The notes: generated from the letters alone by a model not told the origin. Counted from the first letter of the stretch, positions 6,741 through 16,521 are shown. The stretch is DNA of 29,360 nucleotides from Anaerolineales bacterium UBA4823 (GCA_002402275.1 DHFN01000099.1:1-29360); one strand, 5' to 3'. Numbers and translations: made by a program.

Positions 6741-8603
6741 GTGAAAGTTTCAACTAAAATTTCTACTTTACTGAACAATTTACCCACCCAGCCCGGTTGT
6801 TACATCATGAAAGATGAGACCGGCAAGGTGATTTATGTCGGTAAAGCGATCAATTTACGTAATCGGGTACGCTCGTATTTCCATGGGATCACGAAACTCA
6901 ATCCCCGCACCCAAAGGCTGGTAGCCAAGATCGAAGATATCGAATGGATCATTGTTGATTCGGAATTAGAAGCCTTGATCTTGGAAATGAATCTGATCAA
7001 GCGCTATCGTCCTCATTACAATATCCGTTTGAAGGATGACAAACGTTATCCATATATTAAGGTGCATTGGGGCGATGATTTTCCGAAAGTGAGTGTTACT
7101 AGAGAGATGATCCAGGACGGTTCCCGGTATTATGGTCCTTACACCAGTGTTTGGGCGGTCCATCAAACGTTGGATATCGTCCGTCGGATTTTTCCCTATT
7201 TGACTTGTGACCGGGTGATCACGGGTAAAGACGAACGGGCTTGTTTATATTATGATATCAAACTCTGCACCGCCCCATGTATTGGAGCAATTGATAAATT
7301 AGCCTACCGGCAAATGATTGATGATTTATGTCAATTCTTACAAGGACATAGTGAACCTATAGTGGAACGTTTGCAGAATGATATGGAGATTGCTGCGGAT
7401 CACTTGAATTATGAAAAGGCAGCCACGATTAGGGATCAAATCAAAGCCATAGAGACAGTGGTAGAGCATCAAAAAGTAGTCTCTAGTGATTATGTCGATT
7501 CCGATGTCATTGCGATGGCGCGCTCCAATGGAGAATCGTGTGTTCAAGTATTTTTCATTCGTTCAGGAAAACTCATTGGTCGGGAATATTTTATGCTCGA
7601 AGGCACAGAAGAAACCCCAGACGCCAATGTTTTAGCAGAATTTATAAAACAATTCTATGATCAAGCAGCGAATCTCCCCAACCAGGTGTTGCTTCCTGAA
7701 GAAGTCGAAGAAGCGAATATAATCCGGCAATGGCTGAATAGCAAGAAACCTGAGCAGAAAATCGAACTGAGAGTTCCTCAGAACGGATCCCAACAAGAGC
7801 TGGTTGCCATGGCGGCGGAAAATGCGGCTCAAACCTTAGCGGTCTTAAAAGCCCAATGGGAAAATGATAGTCACCGCCAGGAGGAGGCACTGACAGAATT
7901 GCAGACAGCTTTAGAATTCTCGCAGCCAATCAACCGGATAGAGTGTTATGATATTTCCAACATTCAAGGCACCGCAGCGATTGGAAGTATGGTGGTTTTT
8001 GAAAAAGGCATCCCACACAAAAATCTCTACCGGCGCTTTAATATTCGCACCGTTAATGGACCGGATGATTTTGCCAGCATGGAGGAAGTATTAATTCGCA
8101 GGTTCAACCGTTGGCAGGCGGCCCAGGATTTATCCCAAAATTTGGGAAAGAAGCCCGACCCATCTTTTTCTGTTCTACCGGATTTATTGATCGTGGATGG
8201 GGGAAAAGGGCAGTTAAGCAGAGCAATCTCTGTGTTACAACGATATAATTTATCTGAGCGAGTCCGATTAGCTGGTTTAGCAAAACAAAATGAAGAGCTT
8301 TTTTTACCGGAAAAAGAACAGAGTTTGCTACTTCCCCGTCATTCCCAAGCGTTTTACCTAATCCAACGTATCCGCGATGAAGCCCATCGTTTTGCCATTA
8401 GTGGACATCGCAACATGCGTACAAAACAAGGGTTAGCTTCCCGTCTGGATGCTGTTCACGGGATTGGCCCAACCCGGCGCCGGCAGTTATTAACTCAATT
8501 TGGTTCAATTGATGCGATTCAAAATGCCTCGATCGAAGAATTGATGGCTGTCCCTGGTATAACTAAAAAATTAGCACAACAAATCAAATCACAGTTAGAA
8601 TAA
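6741..8603 (+). CDS. uvrC: Excinuclease ABC subunit C
   Basis: A 620-residue UvrC that makes both incisions in nucleotide excision repair after loading by UvrA and UvrB. Domains in order: GIY-YIG nuclease (about 13-95, GCYIMKD and VIYVGKA) for the 3' cut; a four-cysteine region with Cys156, 168, 176 and 180, spaced like the E. coli iron-sulfur ligands; a UVR motif (about 205-238) that binds UvrB; an RNase H-like nuclease (about 395-555, with ECYDIS Asp404, LLIVDGGKGQ Asp486 and His549) for the 5' cut; and two helix-hairpin-helix motifs (about 568-620). The start is GTG at 6741, with AGGA at 6728-6731 as a modest ribosome binding site. It is followed 20 nt later by a small membrane-protein gene. 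All key residues are intact. Confidence 0.97.
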   Translation: MKVSTKISTLLNNLPTQPGCYIMKDETGKVIYVGKAINLRNRVRSYFHGITKLNPRTQRLVAKIEDIEWIIVDSELEALILEMNLIKRYRPHYNIRLKDDKRYPYIKVHWGDDFPKVSVTREMIQDGSRYYGPYTSVWAVHQTLDIVRRIFPYLTCDRVITGKDERACLYYDIKLCTAPCIGAIDKLAYRQMIDDLCQFLQGHSEPIVERLQNDMEIAADHLNYEKAATIRDQIKAIETVVEHQKVVSSDYVDSDVIAMARSNGESCVQVFFIRSGKLIGREYFMLEGTEETPDANVLAEFIKQFYDQAANLPNQVLLPEEVEEANIIRQWLNSKKPEQKIELRVPQNGSQQELVAMAAENAAQTLAVLKAQWENDSHRQEEALTELQTALEFSQPINRIECYDISNIQGTAAIGSMVVFEKGIPHKNLYRRFNIRTVNGPDDFASMEEVLIRRFNRWQAAQDLSQNLGKKPDPSFSVLPDLLIVDGGKGQLSRAISVLQRYNLSERVRLAGLAKQNEELFLPEKEQSLLLPRHSQAFYLIQRIRDEAHRFAISGHRNMRTKQGLASRLDAVHGIGPTRRRQLLTQFGSIDAIQNASIEELMAVPGITKKLAQQIKSQLE

Positions 8604-8623
8604 TAGGAGTGTGGATAAGAGCT

Positions 8624-8743
8624 ATGGCTAAGAAAAGTCCTTCAAAAAGTGAGACACGGCGTATACGCTCTCAACAAATTATCTTTGCGATTATTGGGGT
8701 ACTGATTATTATCGTGATGGTAATCGGGTTGATCGCCCCCTAG
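8624..8743 (+). CDS. Small single-pass membrane protein (39 aa)
   Basis: A short frame encodes MAKKSPSKSETRRIRSQQ followed by about 20 hydrophobic residues (IIFAIIGVLIIIVMVIGLI) and a stop. The basic, polar N-terminus and single helix predict a cytoplasm-in, membrane-inserted peptide. AGGAG lies at 8605-8609, 14 nt before the ATG, which is longer than ideal. It starts 20 nt after uvrC and stops 4 nt before the converging kinase gene, filling the gap neatly. Clean positive-inside topology argues that it is real. The function is unknown; similar tiny proteins seem familiar from Anaerolineae genomes, but I cannot verify this. Confidence 0.65.
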   Translation: MAKKSPSKSETRRIRSQQIIFAIIGVLIIIVMVIGLIAP

Positions 8744-8747
8744 AGCA

Positions 8748-11700
8748 TTATCTAACCAATTCCAGGATTGCTTGATTGAAATCCTGAATCGAAAAAGGCT
8801 TTTGTAACCAATGGACATTTCCTTTCTCTAGAACAGTCCTATTCTCCTCTTTCATTGGATGTCCAGTAATCATCAACATTTGGACAGATGAGCTTTTGTT
8901 TTGGATAGATTGAAAGAGCTCAAGACCGCCCATTTTTGGCATGACGATATCACTGATGATTAAATCAATTATTTGGGTGGTTTGTTCAAAGATTTTCAAT
9001 GCGCTCACTCCATCGCAGGCGGTAAGGACAGTATATTGTTGGACCTCTAATAGGGTTTTCAATGCCGAACGGGTCGCTTCATCGTCTTCTACGATTAATA
9101 CTACTTTTCCTGCTCCATCTACTAACTCAGCTGGTTGATTGGAGATATTCTCCAGTTCTGGCTGAGCTATAGCGGGCAAGTATATTGTAAATTTTGTTCC
9201 TTTTCCTAAAATGCTTTCACCATCAATATACCCCCCGTGTTGTTTGACGATCCCATAGACTTGGGCAAGTCCTAACCCGGTGCCTAACCCAATTGGTTTT
9301 GTAGTAAAGAATGGTTCAAAGATATGAGGGAAGTGCTCAGGTTCTATCCCTTCTCCAGTATCTTGGACAGATATACAAACCCATTCTCCGGGCTGGATAT
9401 ATTCGGAGGGGAGAGGGTCGTTGGGTTTCAAACTCAAGCGATCAAGGCTGATGGTAATTACCCCTCCATTGGGCATAGCATCACGCGAGTTTACTGCTAG
9501 ATTCATCAACACTTGTTGCATGCGGGTTGGATCGGCATTTACAAGATATTGGGTCGGTTTATAAAATAATTCTATGTTGATCGTTTCTGGTAGCACTCGC
9601 CGCAGCATTTTTTCGAACTCTTTGATAAAGGGCAATAAATCAAGTGTGCTTTGCTCCATCACAGAACGGCGGCTGAAATCTAAGATTTGGCGAATTAAAC
9701 TGGCAGCCCGTTGAACTTGCTGTTGGATAATTGCCAAACGATCTTGCCCAGCTTGACTTAGAACCGGTTCGTTTCTCAATAGATCCGCATAAACTAAAAT
9801 GGCAGCCATAATATTGTTAAAGTCATGGGCAATACCAGCAGCAAGTTGTCCAACTGTGGCGAGCCGCTCTTGCATTTGGATGCGCATTTGAGTTTCGCGC
9901 TCTTTAGTCACCTCGCGAATCGTCAATATCCATTGGGTGGGTACCTCGCTGATCGGGCGCGCTAATGTCTCAAAAACTCGCCGTAGGTTGCCTTCAAGGA
10001 TGATGTCTTTAGGTATAGAAGAAGATTGTTGATTAATCAATTCCCGAATTTGGGCGGGACCTAATTTAATCAGCACCTCATTCTCAATGACTGCATTCAT
10101 TTCTACAAGCAATTGATGAGCAAGCGAATTCATTGCTAAGATATGATATTCATTATCGAGTAATAAAATCCCACTCGGGAGTTTTTCGATAATATCTCCT
10201 AATCGCTTATTTTCAGCCTGGCGGATAGCTTCTAAACGCTGCAATGCTAGCCCGGCTTGGTTAGCAAAAGTTTGAAGAAGTTGCTTTTGTTCTTCACTGA
10301 AATCCTTTTGTTTCTCATCTCCAATCCCAATCATTCCAACGATTTTGTCTCCTAGAGTAATAGCAGAATAGGGGATACTTTGAAATTGTTGTATAGTTGA
10401 TCTCTCTGCTTGGTTATCTTCTAAATTGACTTTAATGGATGCTAGAGTCAATTCTTGACCGACTTGTTGGCTAAGTTGATTCTGGCAATACCCTTTTACC
10501 TGAGTTAATAGTTGTGGAGAGATTGGACGAATCGCATTCACGAGTAGGGTGGATTTGCTGTTGTTCAATAAACAACCTAAAGTAAAGTCGCACTTTACCG
10601 CATTCCTTAAATGTTTTAAGAAGATTGGGATTAAATCTTCATAATTCAATGTATAGCCAATCTCTTGGCTTAATTCGTAGAGTTCCGAGAGTTCTGCTGT
10701 TCTTTCAGATACAGCTTTTTCCAAGTCATTTGCATGTTGACGAACGTTTTCGTATAACCTGGCATTTTCCAAGGCAATTGCGATTTGATCAGCGAGGAGG
10801 CGCAGGAAGTCATAATCATTTTGAGTGATTTGTCCTTTTTTATTGGTTTCAATGTTGATAGCCCCGACGACAACCTCGTCATGGACGATTGGAACGATTA
10901 ATTCTGACGTAGTGTTAGGGATATCAGGGATATATTCCGATTCCTGAGTTACATCCACTGCTAAAATAGCTTGTTTCGTTTGGATAGCTTTACCAATTAA
11001 TCCACGATCAAGCGGGAGGTAATCCGTGCCTGGAACTCCACCAACTCTTGCCCGCTGTTCAAGTTCATTATCTTTCCGCAGGTATATCTCCACGGTTGGA
11101 TAATCGAAGTTTTGAACCAGTTCATCCACCATGGTTTTTAATAAATCCTGCAGCTCTAAGTGCTGGGTGAAGGATTGAGAAAATTTCTGCAGCAAAAGCA
11201 TTTGCCTTAAGCGGTATTGCCCTTCTTGATACCTTTCTGCGTTGCTCAAAGCTAAACCAACTTCCTGACAAATTGCTTGAATTAAATTCAGATCTTCTCC
11301 ACCGAAGGCATTTTTATTTATGTGAAAAACAATAATCACCCCGTATAATTTATCTTTAAATAAAATCGGTGCACAAATCGCTGATTGTATATCATCATCA
11401 ATACCCGATACGACAACCCAGCGGGGATCATTATTCACATCGGGCGAAATCACGCCTTGACGATACTGGGCAACCCAGCCAACCAGTCCTTGTCCGATCT
11501 GCCATGGGTGATTTTGGTTATACTCTGCAATAGAGGTATTAATTTCACCGGAAACAGCATTTAAGACCAACATCTCATCAGGTAGATTTACGCAAAACCC
11601 GAGCCCAAATTGACCTCCTAATGCTTTGGTTATCAAAGCGACCGCGCGATTAAGAATTTCACCCGGTTCGACACTCGATGTCAATTCATGACTTATGCGA

Positions 11701-13271
11701 TAGAGCACACTTAAGTTGCGTTTCTCATTCTGGATTTGTTCGTATAGACGGGCATTTTGGATGGCAATAGCAGCCTGGTCAGCTAAAAAGCCGAGTAACC
11801 GCAGCTCGTTTTCGGGAAATTTGCGTGGCTCTGAGAAGGATACATTCATCACCCCCACTACCAAGTTGCTGATTTTTAGTGGATTGCTAATAATAGACCC
11901 TCCCCAATTATCAGGCAGATCCTGATATAAAGGGTGAATCCGCATATCTTCCACAGCGATTAATTTTCCCGAATGGGCTACCAAGGCAGTTAATCCGTTT
12001 TCACGTGGGGGGTTAACCAGTTTTCCTTTTTTACCATCATTCCATTGAGCAGCTCCAAAATGAAAGTGTTCTAGGTCATTAGGGTAGTAGAGATAGATAT
12101 GGGCACTGCGAACATTGTGGAGTAAGAGGAAGATGCTTTTCAAAATGGCATCTAACACATTTTCTAACTGCATGTTTGTGGTTAGGCTCAGACTCACTTG
12201 CCGAAGAGCTTCAAGATCGTTGGCTTTACTCTCATTTTCGTGAAACAGTCGAGCGTTCTCGATGATCATGGCAGCTTGATTCGCGAATGCACTTGCCCAC
12301 TTCCCTTGTATCTCTTGGTAAAAATCAATTTGATAACTATTTAAAGTAATATAGCCTATCACCTTATCCCGGTTTATGAGAGGGACCCCCATCCAACCAT
12401 GCACATTTTTTGTATTTAACCAGCCTTTGAATCGAGCATCCCGAGCGGCATCCCCTAATATCAGAGGTTTTTTCTGGTGTTTGATCTCTTGGAAAAGCGC
12501 ATCATCAACAGGAAAATTCATCTGAGAATCAGTTTTATTAATCTCTAACCCTTGTTGAGCTACTAAAGTGAGTTGGTCTCCCTCTACAAGTAAAATAGAA
12601 GCGCTATCATAAGGTACGACAGGAGCTAAAAGGTGCAGAATATTTTCTAAAATGAAATTGATATCCATGGAGGACGTCAAGGTTGAGGCTGAAGTGGCTA
12701 GCTTCTCGGCTAATACTCTTTGTTGGTGTTCGATTTCAAATAAGGAGAGGTGGTGGATTAATGCTGATGCATGGGTCGCAAAGATTGATAATAGTTCTTG
12801 GGTCTCACTGTGGAAATACTTCGGTGGTTGAGTATCCCACATTTGCAAGATTCCCAAAAGTTGACCATCCCATAGCATCGGTATACTTAAAATTGCTTGA
12901 TAAGAAAGCGATTTGTTTTTGGAATGATTCAGCCAGCTGCAATAATCTGGAATAAAAAGAGGCATATGGGTTTCTACAACAGATTGGATAGCTGTTTTTC
13001 CTATCTCCGATAAGGATAGTTTTTCTTCTTCCGAGAGTGGGCCAAGGACAATATGGGATTGAATTTTCCCCTCGGGCGTAAGGATGTAGATACAACCAAC
13101 TTCATTATGGATTAATTCGATGCCTAAATTAAGAACATGACTCAATATTTGAAAAGTGTTCGATTTTGGATTGTTCGCAACACTAAACTGATTCAATTCG
13201 TTTAATTTACGGAGAAGCAAATGGGTTTGATCGCTTTTATTTCGCAAGGGAGAATTGATTATATTCAACAC
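8748..13271 (-). CDS. Hybrid histidine kinase with six tandem GAF domains, PAS-like, HisKA, ATPase and receiver
   Basis: A 1507-residue soluble hybrid kinase with no membrane segments. Six GAF modules lie at about 35-180, 200-345, 365-512, 533-680, 705-842 and 875-1013, several ending in the NAR(L/F)(Y/F) helix motif and joined by helical linkers. A PAS-like segment follows at about 1025-1120 (GILLLDNEYHILAMN). The dimerisation/phosphoacceptor helix is QLAAGIAHDFNN with His1149. The ATPase has its N box at about 1257-1265, DTGEGIE at 1304-1310 and GLGTGLGLAQVYG at 1328-1340. A C-terminal receiver (1389-1505) has Asp1396/1397, phosphoacceptor Asp1441 (IISDIVMP), Thr1469 and Lys1491. Phosphorelay from His1149 to Asp1441 is expected. 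Start is GTG at 13271 with AGGA 5 nt upstream. No DNA-binding output is adjacent, so the partner is unknown. Ligands of the GAF domains cannot be read from sequence. Confidence 0.95.
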   Translation of the reverse strand: MLNIINSPLRNKSDQTHLLLRKLNELNQFSVANNPKSNTFQILSHVLNLGIELIHNEVGCIYILTPEGKIQSHIVLGPLSEEEKLSLSEIGKTAIQSVVETHMPLFIPDYCSWLNHSKNKSLSYQAILSIPMLWDGQLLGILQMWDTQPPKYFHSETQELLSIFATHASALIHHLSLFEIEHQQRVLAEKLATSASTLTSSMDINFILENILHLLAPVVPYDSASILLVEGDQLTLVAQQGLEINKTDSQMNFPVDDALFQEIKHQKKPLILGDAARDARFKGWLNTKNVHGWMGVPLINRDKVIGYITLNSYQIDFYQEIQGKWASAFANQAAMIIENARLFHENESKANDLEALRQVSLSLTTNMQLENVLDAILKSIFLLLHNVRSAHIYLYYPNDLEHFHFGAAQWNDGKKGKLVNPPRENGLTALVAHSGKLIAVEDMRIHPLYQDLPDNWGGSIISNPLKISNLVVGVMNVSFSEPRKFPENELRLLGFLADQAAIAIQNARLYEQIQNEKRNLSVLYRISHELTSSVEPGEILNRAVALITKALGGQFGLGFCVNLPDEMLVLNAVSGEINTSIAEYNQNHPWQIGQGLVGWVAQYRQGVISPDVNNDPRWVVVSGIDDDIQSAICAPILFKDKLYGVIIVFHINKNAFGGEDLNLIQAICQEVGLALSNAERYQEGQYRLRQMLLLQKFSQSFTQHLELQDLLKTMVDELVQNFDYPTVEIYLRKDNELEQRARVGGVPGTDYLPLDRGLIGKAIQTKQAILAVDVTQESEYIPDIPNTTSELIVPIVHDEVVVGAINIETNKKGQITQNDYDFLRLLADQIAIALENARLYENVRQHANDLEKAVSERTAELSELYELSQEIGYTLNYEDLIPIFLKHLRNAVKCDFTLGCLLNNSKSTLLVNAIRPISPQLLTQVKGYCQNQLSQQVGQELTLASIKVNLEDNQAERSTIQQFQSIPYSAITLGDKIVGMIGIGDEKQKDFSEEQKQLLQTFANQAGLALQRLEAIRQAENKRLGDIIEKLPSGILLLDNEYHILAMNSLAHQLLVEMNAVIENEVLIKLGPAQIRELINQQSSSIPKDIILEGNLRRVFETLARPISEVPTQWILTIREVTKERETQMRIQMQERLATVGQLAAGIAHDFNNIMAAILVYADLLRNEPVLSQAGQDRLAIIQQQVQRAASLIRQILDFSRRSVMEQSTLDLLPFIKEFEKMLRRVLPETINIELFYKPTQYLVNADPTRMQQVLMNLAVNSRDAMPNGGVITISLDRLSLKPNDPLPSEYIQPGEWVCISVQDTGEGIEPEHFPHIFEPFFTTKPIGLGTGLGLAQVYGIVKQHGGYIDGESILGKGTKFTIYLPAIAQPELENISNQPAELVDGAGKVVLIVEDDEATRSALKTLLEVQQYTVLTACDGVSALKIFEQTTQIIDLIISDIVMPKMGGLELFQSIQNKSSSVQMLMITGHPMKEENRTVLEKGNVHWLQKPFSIQDFNQAILELVR

Positions 13272-13457
13272 AAAAATCCTGTTTCCTCTGCGGGGTTAAG
13301 TATAATGAGTAGGATTGAAGACTTCTTTTAGCATTTGACTATTTAACATAGTTTTAAAATTTCTTTACTCCATTCCTGCAAGCATATATTATAGAGGATG
13401 GATGTTTAAAATATCCTTACAAATTTATTAGGAAGGATAGGTTCTTCCTATCATTAA

Positions 13458-13493
13458 TAAAAAAGGCTACAAAAGGGAACCCTTTTGTAGCCT
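13458..13493 (-). terminator. Rho-independent terminator of fhs
   Basis: AGGCTACAAAAGGG (13464-13477) and CCCTTTTGTAGCCT (13480-13493) are perfectly complementary arms with a 2-nt centre. On the minus strand the stem is followed by TTTTTATT, and it lies 21 nt past the fhs stop. The plus-strand side has no T-run, so it serves fhs. A weaker hairpin (GATAGG 13436-13441 with CCTATC 13447-13452) follows in the gap before the kinase gene. Confidence 0.9.
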
Positions 13494-13514
13494 AAACTTA
13501 TTTATTCTACTTAA

Positions 13515-15440
13515 TTAGAATAATCCAACCACACGCCCGGTTTCAAGGTCCAGGTCAACGTCGAAAAATACTGGACGGGTGGGCAAACCAGGCATAGTTC
13601 TCATTTCTCCCAACAACGGATAAAGGAATCCTGCCCCGACTGATGCACGAATATCTCGGATAGGGATTTTATATCCTTTGGGAACGCCTTTGAGTTTTGG
13701 ATCATGACTCAGGCTAAGGTGGGTTTTTGCCATGCAGAGAGGGAGTTTATCGAACCCAAGCCGGGTATATAGCTCGATCTTTTTCTCTGCTTCTGGTAAA
13801 TATTCAACTCCATCAGCACCATAAATTTCCTTGCAGATGATCTCAATCTTCTCTTTGATTGAAAGGTCGAGTGGATAAAGGAACTTAAAATGGTTAGGCT
13901 TTTCAGCTGCTTTTACCACTGCTTCCGCAAGGGCAACAGCCCCTTCGCCACCATTCATCCAGTGGGTGCAAACAACTGAATCTTCGGCACCTGCCTCTAT
14001 AGCTGCCTGGCGCACTATTTCAACTTCCTTCTGGGTGTCAGTTGCAAAAGAGTTCACCGCTACAACACAGGGGACGCCAAATTTAAGGACATTGTGAATA
14101 TGATGCTGCAAATTGGGTAACCCGGCTTTAAGGAGCTCAAGGTTTTCTTCGGTATAAGCGGGATTAAGTGGTTTACCAGCCACGACGGCAGGTCCACCAC
14201 CATGCATCTTGAGAGCCCGGACAGTTGCAACAAGGACAACCACATTCGGGATTAAACCAGAATATCGGCATTTGATGTCAAAGAATTTTTCCATACCAAT
14301 ATCTGCACCAAAACCCGATTCCGTTACCACATAATCAGCTAGTTTCAAGGCGATCCGATCAGCGATAATGGAACTATTTCCATGGGCTATGTTGGCGAAA
14401 GGACCAGCATGAACGAAAACGGGAGTCCCTTCGAGAGTCTGCATTAATGTGGGTTTGATGGCATCTTTCATTAAAACTGTCATTGCACCAGCAACCCCAA
14501 GGTCCTCAGCGGTAACAGCATCACCTGCTTTTGAGGTGCCGATTACGATTCTACCCAAGCGCTCCCGCATGTCAGCCAAATCGGTTGTGAGGGCAAGGAT
14601 CGCCATAATCTCGCTGGCAACCGAGATATCAAAGCCAGTGCGGCGTGTCATTCCTTTTTCTTCTGGTCCTAAACCGATCATGATCTCCCGCAGGAAACGG
14701 TCATTGGTATCAATGACTCTCCTCCAGGTGATACTCTCTGGATCGATATCCAAACGCGCAAATTTGCTCCTCTCTTCTGGAGTGAGTTCATTGGGATCGG
14801 TTTTGTTGATACCCAGTTTTTTGAGTCGTTTGAACATCGAGGGAGAAAAACGGCGTTTACCTTGTTTATCTGGCGGGCAAAGTGCATCGAATAGTTGCAC
14901 ATCGGTTTGTAATGATTCATGAAACAGCCGGGCGTCAATTGCGGCAGCAAGTAAATTATTCGCTGCCGTAATGGCATGAATGTCGCCGGTTAAGTGCAGG
15001 TTGAAATCTTCCATGGGGACGACTTGACTATATCCACCACCAGCAGCTCCGCCTTTGATTCCGAACGTTGGTCCCTGGCTTGGTTGCCGGATGCAAGTGA
15101 AAACACTCTTCTTAAGTTGAGCTCCTAATGCCTGACTCAATCCTACCATTGTAGTGGATTTTCCTTCACCTAAAGGAGTAGGTGTTATGGCAGTCACATC
15201 CACGTAAACACCATTGGGGAGGTCTTTTAGGCGGTCGAGTACTTCTAATTTAACTTTGGCTTTGTAGTTTCCATAGAGTTCCAGCTCTTCAGGAAGTAAA
15301 CCGCATTCAGCAGCTACTTGAGTGATAGGTTTCAAATTTGCTGCTTGAGCGATTTCGATATCTGATGGAACGGGGAGCTTTCGGGGTAATTTTCGATACT
15401 CAAAAGGTTGACGAGCAAGGTCTTTTTTTGAAGCGCACAT
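13515..15440 (-). CDS. fhs: Formate-tetrahydrofolate ligase, long form
   Basis: This enzyme makes 10-formyl-THF from formate, THF and ATP, feeding one-carbon metabolism and, in acetogens, the methyl branch of the Wood-Ljungdahl pathway. The P-loop is TPTPLGEGKST (residues 87-97), followed by IRQPSQGPTFGIKGGAAGGG and DFNLHLTGDIHAITAANNLLAA. At 641 residues it exceeds the roughly 557 typical of acetogen enzymes. The extra length is partly a segment at about 185-265 (FDALCP, FKRLKKLGINKTDP, FARLDIDPESITWRRV, DTNDRFLR) that closely resembles the synthetase domain of eukaryotic C1-THF synthase. Start ATG at 15440 has AAAGGAAG nearby. No folD or other one-carbon gene is adjacent. The gene ends in a strong terminator. 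Confidence 0.96.
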   Translation of the reverse strand: MCASKKDLARQPFEYRKLPRKLPVPSDIEIAQAANLKPITQVAAECGLLPEELELYGNYKAKVKLEVLDRLKDLPNGVYVDVTAITPTPLGEGKSTTMVGLSQALGAQLKKSVFTCIRQPSQGPTFGIKGGAAGGGYSQVVPMEDFNLHLTGDIHAITAANNLLAAAIDARLFHESLQTDVQLFDALCPPDKQGKRRFSPSMFKRLKKLGINKTDPNELTPEERSKFARLDIDPESITWRRVIDTNDRFLREIMIGLGPEEKGMTRRTGFDISVASEIMAILALTTDLADMRERLGRIVIGTSKAGDAVTAEDLGVAGAMTVLMKDAIKPTLMQTLEGTPVFVHAGPFANIAHGNSSIIADRIALKLADYVVTESGFGADIGMEKFFDIKCRYSGLIPNVVVLVATVRALKMHGGGPAVVAGKPLNPAYTEENLELLKAGLPNLQHHIHNVLKFGVPCVVAVNSFATDTQKEVEIVRQAAIEAGAEDSVVCTHWMNGGEGAVALAEAVVKAAEKPNHFKFLYPLDLSIKEKIEIICKEIYGADGVEYLPEAEKKIELYTRLGFDKLPLCMAKTHLSLSHDPKLKGVPKGYKIPIRDIRASVGAGFLYPLLGEMRTMPGLPTRPVFFDVDLDLETGRVVGLF

Positions 15441-15555
15441 ATTTACTTCCTTTCATTGTTATTGATTTACTTTTAACGTATCATCTTATATTGTCATATT
15501 TATTTACTAATCTGACAAGGGATACCTTTCCTAAAATGGATGTGCTAAGCGTCTT

Positions 15556-15579
15556 AAAATTGCATTTTCATGCAATTTT
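15556..15579. repeat. AT-rich perfect hairpin between fhs and the ROK kinase gene
   Basis: AAAATTGCA (15556-15564) and TGCAATTTT (15571-15579) form a 9-bp stem with a 6-nt loop. It lies downstream of the ROK gene and upstream of fhs on the minus strand, so it may be a weak terminator of the elp3-ROK transcript or an operator for fhs. Neither can be decided from sequence. Confidence 0.5.
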
Positions 15580-15612
15580 GTGCAAATTTCCAGAAAATCG
15601 AAAGCCAGCCGA

Positions 15613-16521
15613 TTAATTAGATAGGCTTTGTGCATAGACTTGCATAGCAAACCCGATGGCTCCACAGACCCCAGCTCGGTTTCCTAAAAGTGGTTCAACG
15701 ATCATTTGATTGATTTCTTTCTCAGTTAAATTCTCATAACCATTTATTAATTTCGTTGTTCCTTGCTTGATCTTCTCGACTAAACCGAGATGATGCATAA
15801 TCCCCCCACCCAGGATGATCCGTTCTGGACTAAACGACAAGATGAGGTTGGTTATTGCATAGGCTAAATATTGAGCTTCTAGTTCCCAAGCCTGGTGATC
15901 GTTGGGCAGCTTTTCTGGTTGGAGGGACCAACGCATTTGCATCGCAGAACCGCTTGCCAATCCTTCAAGGCAATCTCCATGATAGGGGCAACTGCCGGTA
16001 AAAGGATCTTGCTCTAAGTTATGGGGAATGCGGATATGCCCATATTCGGGGTGGTTGAAGCCATGCAAGAATTTACCTGAAATGATTGCTCCCATCCCAA
16101 TGCCTGTACCTACAGTCATATAGAGGATAGTACTCAATCCCCTTGCCGATCCAATCAACCATTCTCCAAGTGCGGCACCGTTAACATCTGTGTCAAGATA
16201 AACCGGAATATTGAATGCATTTTGAAAAGGATGAATAATATCTATACCTTCCCAAACCTTTTTAGGGGTGCTGATGATTTGCCCAAAGGAGGGTGAGTGA
16301 GGTTTTAGATCGAGTGGCCCAAATGAAGCAATTCCTAATGCGGCAAGTTTGCCAGTTTTGATTTGTTGATCGACAAAGAATTGAAGAATACACGGGATGG
16401 TCTCATCAGGTGTGCTGGTTGGATAGGTGCTTTCTTCCAGAATGTGATCAGGGGATGTCGCTACGGCACAAACTACCTTCGTTCCGCCGAACTCTACACC
16501 CCCAAATACGGTTTGCTTCAA
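15613..16521 (-). CDS. ROK-family sugar kinase, probable fructokinase
   Basis: A 302-residue cytoplasmic kinase that phosphorylates a hexose with ATP. The N-terminus GGVEFGGTKVVCAV is the ATP phosphate-binding loop. Asp112 in DTDVNGAALGE is the likely catalytic base. TVGTGIGMG (about 136-144) and LGGGIM are further nucleotide-binding motifs. The zinc site is seen as His162 (EYGH) with Cys178, His181 and Cys184 in CPYHGDCLEGLASG; this zinc-motif subtype matches YdhR/GmuE-like fructokinases better than glucokinases. The start is a TTG at 16521 inside the end of elp3, with a 4-nt overlap (TTGA) and AAGGA 9 nt upstream, so translation is probably coupled. Fructose specificity is inferred from the subtype, not proven. 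Confidence 0.88.
   Translation of the reverse strand: MKQTVFGGVEFGGTKVVCAVATSPDHILEESTYPTSTPDETIPCILQFFVDQQIKTGKLAALGIASFGPLDLKPHSPSFGQIISTPKKVWEGIDIIHPFQNAFNIPVYLDTDVNGAALGEWLIGSARGLSTILYMTVGTGIGMGAIISGKFLHGFNHPEYGHIRIPHNLEQDPFTGSCPYHGDCLEGLASGSAMQMRWSLQPEKLPNDHQAWELEAQYLAYAITNLILSFSPERIILGGGIMHHLGLVEKIKQGTTKLINGYENLTEKEINQMIVEPLLGNRAGVCGAIGFAMQVYAQSLSN

Noticed and set aside
14449..14922. 157-codon open frame on the plus strand inside fhs
   Set aside because: It is fully antisense to well-conserved fhs coding sequence and has no recognisable domain.
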